From contig BFEA01000412.1 in the NCBI GenBank assembly GCA_003427395.1, forward strand, positions 1,362,642-1,383,695: DNA of 21,054 bases. Reading direction: 5' to 3'. This document shows, piece by piece, positions 9,023 to 17,196 of this stretch (the stretch's first letter is position 1; each line of letters starts with the position of its first letter). The translations under genes were made by a program, and so were the position numbers. The notes beneath the pieces are model-generated. The model ran no database searches. It saw only the letters and a program-made list of their open reading frames with translations, and was not told the origin of the DNA. The stretch is from Chara braunii. Lineage: Eukaryota; Streptophyta; Charophyceae; Charales; Characeae.

Positions 9023-9304
9023 GGCTGAGGGCAGGTACTTTGCCCCCAGCCAAATCCAGGAATAGAGCCTGGCCCTAGATCAAACTCGCGATCAAGGGCC
9101 AGAAAACTTGATGTTCCCCTAGGGGAACCAAGTTCTAAACCCTGGCTATGCATCTGGCCTTTACCCGNGGCCAGACGCACTCCAGAAATGGCTGTACCCA
9201 GCCATTTCTGAGCAGACTGTTGGTTACAACAGTCTGCAGTCTATTCACAGTCCAGATGCTTCTAAACTTGCATCTGGACCGAGGCCGCGGCTACATCCGC
9301 GGCC
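9023..9304. repeat. Seven consecutive, mutually unrelated hairpins
   Basis: Stems in order: 9023-9033/9041-9051 (11 bp, one A.C mismatch); 9069-9076/9095-9102 (8 bp, CTGGCCCT); 9105-9110/9129-9134 enclosing the 16-bp palindrome at 9113-9128; 9153-9159/9169-9175 (7 bp); 9183-9194/9199-9210 (12 bp, CAGAAATGGCTG); 9212-9222/9227-9237 (11 bp, GCAGACTGTTG); and 9250-9259/9270-9279 (10 bp, GTCCAGATGC). A further stem, 9283-9290/9297-9304 (8 bp, GGCCGCGG), directly follows and closes the array. Apart from the first, the stems are perfect although their sequences are unrelated. Gaps between neighbours are as short as one or two bases. This is far denser than chance, and it suggests either selection on RNA or single-strand DNA structure or a mechanism that generates palindromes. 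Confidence 0.85.
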
Positions 9305-9591
9305 ATTCCCCTTTTTTAATTTCCAACTTCTCCCCCCTTTTTTTTTCTTTGTGGTTTTTTTTTTCCTTTTTTTTTTCTTACAACAGGGGCAGCTCGTCGT
9401 TTGAAAACGAACGAGCACATCCCCTCCCCCTTTTCAAGTCATTTCACAGAGTCGAACTAGAGTCAAGCTCAACAGGGTCTTCTTTTCCCCCGTTGCCTCG
9501 CGCCCGTACCCGGACGCTCTCAGCGCTAGGTTCGGGCGCACAGGTGAACACTGCAGCCCCTTTTTAAAACTCAACGGGCGCAGGTACTTTG
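9305..9591. other. T-rich spacer with two further hairpins
   Basis: After a T-rich stretch (9308-9380) come a hairpin at 9393-9415 (CTCGT..CGTTT paired with AACGAACGAG) and a hairpin closed by GCGCCCG (9500-9506) and CGGGCGC (9533-9539). The 12-mer GCAGGTACTTTG at 9580-9591 repeats exactly the loop-side sequence of the first hairpin of the preceding array (9031-9042). The 9393 hairpin recurs in variant form at 9979-10001. These shared modules link this spacer to its neighbours. Confidence 0.65.
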
Positions 9592-9594
9592 TCC

Positions 9595-9666
<72 letters not shown>

Positions 9667-9716
9667 GTATCTATCTATCTATCTATCTATTTATCTGTCT
9701 ATCTATCTATCTATCT
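9592..9716. repeat. Compound (CT)n-(CTAT)n microsatellite
   Basis: A CT tract of about 70 bp passes into about a dozen CTAT-type units. It directly abuts the hammerhead-bearing tandem dimer. Confidence 0.9.
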
Positions 9717-9758
9717 GAACCTGGCCGCCTACGGCGGCACATTCGCTGCCCTTGGGCA

Positions 9759-9811
9759 GACTGTCGAGGTCCAACCTCCTGATGAGTCGGTGGAAGTCCA
9801 ACGAAACAGTC
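9759..9811 (+). ncRNA. Type III hammerhead self-cleaving ribozyme
   Basis: All conserved core elements are present and joined by complementary stems. Stem III: GACTGT (9759-9764) pairs with ACAGTC (9806-9811), 6 bp. Cleavage would follow C9765 (GTC). Stem I: GAGGT (9766-9770) pairs with ACCTC (9774-9778), closed by a 3-nt loop. Core CTGATGA is at 9779-9785. Stem II: GTCGG (9786-9790) pairs with CCAAC (9798-9802) with one C.A mismatch and a 7-nt loop. Core GAA is at 9803-9805, followed by A9806. The open stem is III, so this is the type III topology typical of plant retrozymes and viroid-like satellites. Stem I is short and its loop small, so loop-loop contacts that speed natural ribozymes may be weak. 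Activity is inferred from structure. Confidence 0.85.
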
Positions 9812-9910
9812 CGACACAGTCGTGTCGACACAGTCGTGTCGGCCCCTCCCCCCTTCTACTCTGCATGTAGCCGCTTGTAGGCGGCAAGTACATTCGCCCA
9901 TCCTTAGATG

Positions 9911-9961
9911 GGCTGCTAGGGCAACGCCCCCTGATAGTCGGTGGAAGCCCGACGAACAGTC
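9911..9961 (+). ncRNA. Degenerate hammerhead copy with stems kept and core damaged
   Basis: Aligned to the ribozyme 150 nt upstream. Stem III GGCTG (9911-9915) pairs with CAGTC (9957-9961) using one G.T pair. Stem I GGGC (9919-9922) pairs with GCCC (9926-9929). Stem II GTCGG (9937-9941) pairs perfectly with CCGAC (9949-9953). The core is CTGATA instead of CTGATGA, GAAC instead of GAAAC, and the cleavage triplet region reads GCT. Cleavage is unlikely. A competing perfect hairpin, GCCCGAC (9947-9953) with GTCGGGC (9959-9965), would also break the fold. Stem sequences differ from copy 1 yet still pair. Confidence 0.7.
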
Positions 9962-10022
9962 GGGCGCAGTCCTATCTGCTCGTTCGTTTGAAACGAACGG
10001 GTACCTCGAGAGAGAAGAAAAA

Positions 10023-10522
10023 NNNNNNNNNNNNNNNNNNNNNNNNNNNNNNNNNNNNNNNNNNNNNNNNNNNNNNNNNNNNNNNNNNNNNNNNNNNNNN
10101 NNNNNNNNNNNNNNNNNNNNNNNNNNNNNNNNNNNNNNNNNNNNNNNNNNNNNNNNNNNNNNNNNNNNNNNNNNNNNNNNNNNNNNNNNNNNNNNNNNNN
10201 NNNNNNNNNNNNNNNNNNNNNNNNNNNNNNNNNNNNNNNNNNNNNNNNNNNNNNNNNNNNNNNNNNNNNNNNNNNNNNNNNNNNNNNNNNNNNNNNNNNN
10301 NNNNNNNNNNNNNNNNNNNNNNNNNNNNNNNNNNNNNNNNNNNNNNNNNNNNNNNNNNNNNNNNNNNNNNNNNNNNNNNNNNNNNNNNNNNNNNNNNNNN
10401 NNNNNNNNNNNNNNNNNNNNNNNNNNNNNNNNNNNNNNNNNNNNNNNNNNNNNNNNNNNNNNNNNNNNNNNNNNNNNNNNNNNNNNNNNNNNNNNNNNNN
10501 NNNNNNNNNNNNNNNNNNNNNN
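10023..10522. other. Assembly gap of exactly 500 N
   Basis: The round size suggests a placeholder gap. Flanks are A-rich on the left and a T run on the right. Open frames spanning the gap are artefacts. Confidence 0.98.
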
Positions 10523-10641
10523 TTTTTTTTTTTTTTTTTTTTTTCCTTTTCGAAGAAGAAAAAAATTCGGACCATTTCTTGATTTATGCGTGTCACCCTT
10601 GCGCAGGGCCATTTCACCCCGGTAGGGCTGATTTCAGACGC

Positions 10642-11226
10642 GCGATCTCGAAGATCGCACGACCGAAAATCGGCCGCACCCCTTGTCTAATCACGGGCTG
10701 CTCCAAAAGGAGCTAGCCCGGTAGTAATTTAGTCAAGATCGATCCCCATGTCTACGGGGTAACAATCTGGCGTTGGTACCTACTGTGCTAGCTCCTTTTC
10801 ACATCATAAAAGGAGCAGCCCTTCTATATGAAGGGCTTCCAATGCCTAGCAAGTCCCTTCCTGGTGCCTAGCAGGCTACGCCTGCTAAGCCGGCCTATTA
10901 CCGCGGTTGGCAGGAGAGGCCGGCAGCCGACGGCCTCAACGGGTGCCCTATCCAGCCGGCCTTGACGCCTTCGCCTCCGGGTCCCCGGCACATAAGCCCT
11001 ATGGACCCTAAACCGTTCCTTCACGCCGCGATCCTATCTCGTCGCGTCGTCCCCTTTTTGGCCCGCTTAGGCTCTGAATCGCGCGGTTGTTAAGCCGCGC
11101 GACCTTATTATAAGTAGACTAGGTTTAACTTTTAGTTTTCTCACGACCGCACACCAACGCGGCCTCGTCGGAACCCACGGACGACAGTACCAACCCCCGT
11201 TATCCCGCACGGATGTTGGTGTCGTC
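10642..11226. repeat. Second hairpin-rich block
   Basis: Perfect or near-perfect stems: 10642-10648/10652-10658 (GCGATCT); 10694-10704/10709-10720 (CGGGCT-GCTCC, one bulged T); 10787-10799/10808-10819 (GCT-GCTCCTTTT, one bulged A); 10817-10824/10830-10837 (AGCCCTTC); 10869-10876/10880-10887 (TAGCAGGC); 10889-10896/10917-10924 (GCCGGCCT); 11079-11086/11095-11102 (TCGCGCGG); and 11180-11185+11189-11194/11215-11226 (GACGAC and ACCAAC arms, 12 bp with a 3-nt bulge). The style matches the 9023-9304 array, so the two blocks probably belong to one structured region cut by the gap. No protein frame is convincing here. Confidence 0.8.
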
Positions 11227-11602
11227 CTGCGTCGACGACGTCAGGTTCAAAAAGTTCAAGTCTTATAGTCATAGCGCTGGTCTGGATAAACTCTGGCAAC
11301 GTCAATCTCATCAAGTCTTCTAATTAAGTGAAAAGGTCAGACAGCGTCCGACGTTGAAAAACACGGGCAGATACCCTTGTCAGGGTTTCTGCCTCGACAG
11401 CGGCATTTGTTGTGGCAAGAATGTTTGGAAAGACGGTTGACGAGTTTGAGGAAATGGAACTGTGTTAATTAACAGAGACTTATGAAGTTTAATTTAAGGT
11501 TTGGAAAGGGTGAGGAAGGTGGGAGTGCGCAACACTTGGTTTGGTTATTGCCTTCGCAGGAAATTCGAAAAGTGATGTGGTCTCAAGCCTTCTGAAGGGG
11601 GG
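11227..11602. other. No feature recognised
   Basis: GC content falls and hairpins thin out after 11230. Stops occur in all frames. A frame at about 11520-11590 (SAQHLVWLLPSQEIRKVMW) ends just before the next entry in a different phase. Confidence 0.4.
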
Positions 11603-11836
11603 ATGGAGGTGACTGAATGGGAAGGTTACAGATTCTTCCAAACTAAGGCACTCATATCAAAGACCCTAGAGGAAGCCATGAAGGATGAAAGAAGGACGTT
11701 GCAGATTGAAGACCTGTTCAAATTTAGTAAAGGAGAGTGGATAACAAGTTTGGGTTGCAAGAGACTAAGATCGGATTTCAGATCCATTTTCGCAGGAGAA
11801 GGAAAAACAAAGCTGAATTTTGTTGGTTCATGGTGA
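11603..11836 (+). CDS. Possible small or broken coding sequence, unknown
   Basis: 77 codons beginning MEVTEWEGYRFFQTKALISK, with LEEAMKDERRTLQIEDLFKF. Composition is protein-like and free of low complexity. After the TGA the same frame stays open for about 60 further codons (LVTERPIPNERLIFIPF), and a protein-like frame in another phase ends just upstream. A decayed gene with a frameshift and a stop would look like this, but so could chance. I recognise no domain. The minus-strand frame over the same interval is the weaker alternative. Confidence 0.25.
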   Translation: MEVTEWEGYRFFQTKALISKTLEEAMKDERRTLQIEDLFKFSKGEWITSLGCKRLRSDFRSIFAGEGKTKLNFVGSW

Positions 11837-12320
11837 TTAGTGACTGAGCGACCCATTCCAAACGAGCGCCTAATCTTCATTCCTTTCTCAACCTCGACGG
11901 AGCCAGATATGGAGAATCATGGGCAGGCTTCCCGAAAAGGGAAATGCCCAATTTCCATGCAAAAACGAACACCGCGTCAGAGGCTTAGTCCTCCTAAATC
12001 ACCCCCAGAATGAGAAAGATATTTGGAAGTGACCTAAGCACTCGTGACTTCAGTAGAGAAGAACGACATCTAATTTAAGTTTTTTGCTGGTCTTTTAATG
12101 TTAGTCTCCAGCAGATCCCTCAAACCAATCGGTCGCATATTTTCTTCCATCTCGTAAAAAAGTTGTTTCCTAAATACGCTTGCAAAAGACTATTACTCTA
12201 ATAATTTTACTGTTTCCTAATAACCAATACGTTTTTACTCTCTAGAATCTTACCCCGTTTTAGGACTAAAGTTGTAAAAAAAAAAAAAAAGGAGGGGGCA
12301 GAGGAAAGGATTGGAAGCAA
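11837..12320. other. No feature recognised
   Basis: AT-rich unique sequence with an A run near 12276. I see no RNA gene, repeat pair or convincing frame. Confidence 0.4.
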
Positions 12321-12801
12321 TGTCGTACCACCGGTCACCGTTTACGGGGTCTGTGGACGGAGACCGGTCATGGAGTTCACCTCATTCATGACACGGGAGT
12401 TTATGGAGTTCACGGAGAGCGTTTTTTTTTTGTTTTTTTTTTTTTGGCTGGGGCGGGTATGTTTTTTTTTTTTTAGGAGGGTTGCGGACATCGAAGGGTA
12501 ACTCCCTATAATTTTTTCAAAAAAAAAAATCACGAATAATATTTTTTTAATTAAAAATGAAAAAACAAAATTCAACCAGCAAAAATAAGCATTTTCGTTT
12601 GCTATTTTATAGGTCATTTCGATTTTATTTTTTTTTTTCAATGTCATCACGCTGTGGGGCTTGAGGCGAACGTACATGGGGGAGCAAAAAAAAAAAAAAA
12701 AAAAAAACACCACTCTTTAGTGGTCGGCCCATTCACCGTGAACGACCGTTCATAAAAAAAAAACACCAAGTTAACGGTCAGTCACGGTCACGGGTACGAC
12801 A
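12321..12801. mobile_element. Short foldback element with imperfect inverted ends
   Basis: The left end TGTCGTACC (12321-12329) is the exact reverse complement of GGTACGACA (12793-12801). Inside, CCGGTCACCG on the left matches the complement of CGGTCACGG and CGGTCAGTCACGG on the right. GACCGGTCATGGAGTTCACC-like words on the left recur as the complement of TTCACCGTGAACGACCG on the right. The interior is AT-rich with T and A runs and has no credible gene. No target-site duplication is evident at these borders, so the superfamily is unknown. Confidence 0.45.
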
Positions 12802-13501
12802 CTGATTCAAAGGGAAGGTAGGGGGGGTGAGGGAGGGAGAAGAACGTGGAGAGAAGGTTGAAATACTCTTCTATCCATTTAGAGTAGATATTTCTTCACT
12901 TTCTTAGATTTAGGAATTGGCGAAATTGTCACTCAAAGTCCAGCTGGCTAACTAAGTAATCCTATAAATCGCACTTTTCAAAAGACTTTTAGTCCTCTTG
13001 GACAGTCTCTAGCAGCCTTTTAATTTAAAATTCAGAGCTCCTATTTCTGATATAGCCAATTGACACTGATCCCTTTGAATATGTAAAGATTGCTCTTTCA
13101 CATATTTGGTTGAATAAGAGCAAGAATCGATAAAGTAGGACTCGATGACTCATGAATACCGTTCTCCTGCTTAAGTTAAAAAAAAAAGGATAAAAAAAAG
13201 AAAGAGAGGGCAGTGCAATGTAATTTATGGAGGGTATGACATTAATGTCATGAGCCTTGAATCCTGACCTGCGAATATCAAAAACTTATCCAATCAACCC
13301 TGCTTCCATTTCGATTACTTCCTCGTTTCTATAAACATCTAAAGTAGCTAGTTATTCCACCGTGTTTTTCTTTGTCCACGAAGCATTTATTGAGTGAAAT
13401 TAAAAAATGGGAACTTTGGGAAGACGGGAACCCTCTATTTGTTTCGAAAGAACCAAGACTTCATGCGTAGGGAGGCATTACCGTCTATCAAAAAAAAAAG
13501 A
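12802..13501. other. No feature recognised
   Basis: AT-rich sequence with G-rich (12820-12845) and A-rich (13180-13200) patches. No frame or repeat pair is supported. Confidence 0.4.
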
Positions 13502-13509
13502 CAAAAAAA

Positions 13510-13985
13510 CTAGGTTGTTTTATTGGACGTCCGGGACTCCCCTGACGGTCCGGGATGTCCGACCGGACATCGGACTGGACAGAGGATGTCCGACCTAACG
13601 CAAAAAAAAAAAAAAAAAAAAAAATTTGACTTCTACCTTGCATAAGGTGTATGCCACCAAAATTTTGGCTCATTTGAGCAGGTAGAAAAAAAGATAAAAC
13701 TCTTCAAAGATTCTAATCCCCACCTATACCCCTCCTATCCCCACCAAAACCCCTCGTACCCTCCTCTCGCAACCCAAATAGCACCCTATCACTTAATGCT
13801 CATAAAATTCTGACTTTTTTTATGGGGGGTCTCTATACCATGCGCAACACTGTCATAATTTTTTTTTTTTTTTTTTTTTTTTAGTGCCAAAAAATTGTCG
13901 TCCGGATTTCCGGACGACGGGGGTACCTTACGTCCGGGGAAATGTCCGGGGGAGACGTCCGATCTCCGGACCATTGGTAACATAG
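13510..13985 (-). mobile_element. Non-autonomous DNA transposon, copy A (476 bp, inverted relative to copy B)
   Basis: It is the reverse complement, over its whole length, of the element at 17402-17899. Flanking 8-bp target duplications are CAAAAAAA (13502-13509) and CAAAAAAG (13986-13993), one mismatch. One terminus is CTAGGTTGTTTTAT; the other, read inward, is CTATGTTACCAATGG, so the terminal repeats are short and imperfect. Inside are an A run, a GGCTCATTTGAGC palindrome near 13664, and a strong hairpin near one end (GTCGTCCGGA 13897-13906 with TCCGGACGAC 13909-13918). It encodes no transposase. An 8-bp duplication fits hAT and a few other superfamilies; the CTA terminus is not a classic hAT end. 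Confidence 0.8.
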
Positions 13986-13993
13986 CAAAAAAG

Positions 13994-15239
13994 GGAGAAT
14001 ATGTCTCACTCAAAATAGATTTTCAATCATTACCTAGCTATTTCAACCTATTTGTAATCAAACTTTTATTTGAACCTAAATTCATAAATGACACTTAAAA
14101 AAAAAAAAAAAAAAAGGACTGAAAATAAGAACATTAGTTTCGAAAAAATGCAAAATTTTCTTATTTAAAAAAAAAAAAGGAACTTCAAGGGGGTAGCGTA
14201 GGAGGGGGGGGAAGAAAAGTAAGAGGATAGGAGGGAGGGGGGGGGGGGACATAGGGAAAGTCGGAGGAAGTCTGTATGATTTATTGAGCAAAAGAAGGTC
14301 GAAACAGATCATGAGAAAAACATTAGGATCTTTCTGGTCTCATGCACCATGAATCATTAGATATTTCTTTCCTTTTCAGAAAGAGATGATTGCACACTTC
14401 TTTCGCAGAACTGAGTATGCCGCTCCAACATATAAAGACGGCACCAACTCATCTTTTATGAGACTTCGTCCAGGAAACACCTCTATAAAAGCACAGGCCT
14501 GAACAACTCACGTTCACTAAAAATACCCAGAACGTGTCAAGCCCGAGGGACCATTGAACCGGTAACGTTTTTCTACTACGGTTCCGACCGACCAAAACGG
14601 CCCCAAAAAAAAAACAAAAAAAACTACACCGAAGCCCCTCATTCTCAGACAAGCCTGTTCGATGTTTTGGAATAGTCCAGCGTATGGACCCCCTGCAAAC
14701 GATTGTTTTACATCAGGATTTGGTCATTCAATTGTTGCCCTTAATTAGAATTCAAGAATTAAAAAAAAAAAAAGGCGGAGGAGGAAAAAAAAAAAGAAAG
14801 AATGGGGCCCCTCCAACGCCTATCTTCCATCATAATTACCTACCCCTCATGGAATAGATCACGACTTTCTGTGGGAGCCACTCTCTGAAAACGAAGAGAT
14901 AATACACTAAAGAACACTTTGTCAACCGTGACAATGACACTCTGGCAGAAAGTATTCCTGTTGTGTTTTGATAAAAGAAGAGAGAACTAGTTTCTACAAA
15001 TACACCAAGCCAGGAGGATACCTTAAAAAAAAAAAAAAACAATCATTTTCATTATCTCCAAAGCTCTGCAATTATGCTCCATACGGCCGAAGGGGGATGT
15101 TTTTTCAGCAGAATCATATTCTAAGGTGGAAAGATGCTTCACTAATGTCGGTGGGACTAGACCCCAAGAGGGAGAAAGAAAGGATACTCCATAGGCATCC
15201 ATACCCCTGTTTCTTACCTTTTGCAAAATCGAGTTGCCT
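13994..15239. other. No gene recognised; homopolymer-rich
   Basis: A runs (14097-14115, 14166-14178, 14761-14773, 15025-15039) and a G-rich patch (14195-14250) interrupt unique sequence. The open frames on both strands have no recognisable domain, and several are driven by homopolymers. Confidence 0.4.
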
Positions 15240-15295
15240 TCGCCTCTTTCTCTCTCTCTCTCTCTCTTTCTCTCTCTTTTTCTCTCTCTCTCTCG

Positions 15296-15326
<31 letters not shown>

Positions 15327-15332
15327 TCTCGT
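15240..15332. repeat. CT microsatellite
   Basis: CT tract with TTTC, CGCT and CTAT interruptions. It lies about 0.5 kb upstream of the retrotransposon remnant. Confidence 0.9.
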
Positions 15333-15879
15333 TTTTTACACCCTCTTAATGTTTCTGCGTCAATTTAGCTTAGTAAAAAAATATATATATAAAATTTGGT
15401 AGAACTTTTCTTATGTTTATAGAGTCGCAAACTTCTCATCTATTTTTATTTCTGTGTAACAGATAGACGCCTTCACAAGGGCATTCGTTAGAACTAGAGG
15501 GGCAAATATTCTAGTAGCATCAATTGTTCACTTATTATATAACACCTATGTGGTAGGATACTACCCCGCCTTAGTCCTCAAGAATGTCTCCGAAACAGGA
15601 GCAATGCTAGATGAATTTTTCTTTGAAGTTAGGAGAAAAGATACTTCCGAAACAATCCTTGTCACTCTCGTTAACATCAAGATGGTCCTTCCAAGCGAAA
15701 AACCCAAGAAGAGTGAAAAACCTCTCACTCATTCAAATGATGATTGACTTTTCGAAAGCGGCCTTAAGATTTCTCTAAAAAAAAATGTTCTCAAATAAAA
15801 TTTGAAACCCAGTTATCTAAGGCGAAACATTCTTATAGCTACTCAAATTCAGACAGTGACGAAATTAACATGTAGGACT
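15333..15879. other. Possible upstream part of the retrotransposon; not resolved
   Basis: A plus-strand frame from about 15460 to 15747 reads AFVRTRGANILVASIVH, then MVGYYPALVLKNVSETGAML, and ends in a Lys/Ser-rich tail. It could belong to the retroelement's first protein or be unrelated. It is in a different phase from the pol remnant that follows, and I recognise no domain. Confidence 0.25.
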
Positions 15880-17196
15880 GAGGTCTAGCAGATGAAGCAA
15901 GAATCAATTCAATGTTTCAAGAAATCATCTAAGAAATTACACCCAAATGTATTGCAACTGTTGAAGAGGTTAAATACCTCTACCAGATTTATCAAGCCCC
16001 ACCTTGGAGGAGACATATAAATTTAATCATCAGGGCCAAGATGGTTTATTTAGCTTATACCCAATATGGGACAAGCAAGGATGAGACCAAGGTCTTCGTC
16101 AATAACACTAATCACGTGGCAAAGCGCTTGTGTGATCCTTTAATCCCTCAAGAACTCAAAGACTCCCTGCAGAAATCCCAGCTTTACACCTCAATCAAGG
16201 CACTTCCAAGAATCCTCGAAGTTTGGAGCGTTAGAGACTACAAGGCAGCAAAAAGGTAGAAATTTTATCTGTACACCTTAAGGGGCATACCATCGAGCTC
16301 CCCGGACTTTTCAGGTTGGCGTTGCACCTATCCCAATATCACTCTCAATAGAAGAGTTAGAAAAAATGATGAATGGGTTTTTAAAGCGCTTATCATGCCC
16401 ATCGGCCTTTTGCGGTTAAAAAACCTGGCGAAGACTTTCACTTAGGTAAGCAATTCGGGTTACTCACCAATAAATCATTTTTATGTACATGCAACCATCT
16501 GACTACCAACACCAGAAAGACAAGAACAACTACAACTCAAGGCAAAAATTTTAGTAACAAGACAATCGGAGGAACGATGGATAAAAGTCATATAATGGTT
16601 AGGCAATCACTCACCGTCCATTGGGCAGGCACCCTGTGCCATGCAATTGCTTTGTAGAGCAGAGGAATGACTTAACAAGCCAGAGGGCTTCAAAGCAACT
16701 TCATTATCCCATCATCTTACTCAATGGAGGAAACTTTTGGGAAAATCAAACAGAAAGGATTCAAGAAATGTGCTTAATTGGATTTCGAATAGAGTCTGTC
16801 TCAAATTTGATGGAACAAGCTACAATGATCCAGCAAAGATTATAGAAGTTTAGATGATGGTCAAAATGATAATAACTGTCAAAAAATTTGAATATCCATT
16901 GAAGAATAAAGAACCACCACAAATTTATTTTCCTTCGTATGATCTCTCTGAAGAAAATCTACAATTTGCTGACTCCACCTTAGAAAGTTTGCTCAACCAA
17001 GGTGTTATGCACGAAACATCTTCTCCAATCATCGTTAATCCTATCTTTATCATCAAAAGTTCCCTCAATAACAAATTCATCATAGATCTAGGGATTGTTA
17101 ACTTTTTTATCTCTTTTCCAAAATTTCATTATGAGTCTATCTCTGACAACGCTGCAACCTGCTATTTCAACTCCTTGAATGATTTTGTTACCGCCC
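15880..17196 (+). pseudogene. DIRS/PAT-type retrotransposon, N-terminal region and 5' part of the reverse transcriptase
   Basis: One phase stays largely alignable for over 1.3 kb but is broken by stops of all three kinds, for example TAG at 16257, TAG near 16443 and TGA near 16668. The gag-like part (16041-16259, MVYLAYTQYG...) is unassigned. The last third carries NVLNWISN, then from 16854 KKFEYPLKNKEPP, SSPIIVNPIFII, KFIIDLGIVNFF and KFHYESI. This matches the order in PAT-like DIRS reverse transcriptases (EPP..., ..VVNPL, K.RLILDLR.VN, KFKFE.I). Reverse transcriptase copies element RNA into DNA; this copy is dead. The coding phase is interrupted at codon 113-114 of the last open segment by the 858-bp insertion at 17197. 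Confidence 0.7.
17187..17196. repeat. Target-site duplication, left copy (GTTACCGCCC)
   Basis: Matches 18055-18064 (GTTACCGCGT) exactly over the first 8 bases. It marks the left border of the insertion in the reverse transcriptase. Confidence 0.75.

Larger units (their letters stand above)
9724..10001 (+). repeat. Tandem dimer, 146-bp period, each unit carrying a hammerhead fold
   Basis: Unit 1 starts at 9724 and unit 2 at 9870. Each has, in order, a GC-rich hairpin (GCCGCC..GGCGGC; GCCGC..GCGGC), CATTCGC, a second hairpin (GCCCttGGGC; GCCCATCcttaGATGGGC), and a hammerhead-shaped segment ending in ACAGTC.G. Between the units lies a CCGACAC...GTGTCGG inverted repeat (9811-9840 region). Unit 2 ends in a CGTTCGTTT/AAACGAACG hairpin (9981-9999). 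Small elements with tandem hammerhead units are known as retrozymes, but no primer-binding site or flanking duplication could be identified before the gap at 10023. Confidence 0.75.

Noticed and set aside
585-9716. Compound GATA/GA and CT/CTAT microsatellites as inverted copies of one element
   Set aside because: Only the simple repeats match; the sequences next to them share nothing convincing.
9707-10716. Long open frames spanning the gap
   Set aside because: Most of their length is unknown bases; the reported openness is an artefact of N.
16025-16032. Minus-strand CTGATGA as a hammerhead core
   Set aside because: The flanks lack the stem II hairpin, the GAAA element and a cleavage triplet.
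16621-16845. 74-codon open frame as an independent gene
   Set aside because: It starts at a chance ATG in a different reading from the interpretable retrotransposon phase and has no domain.
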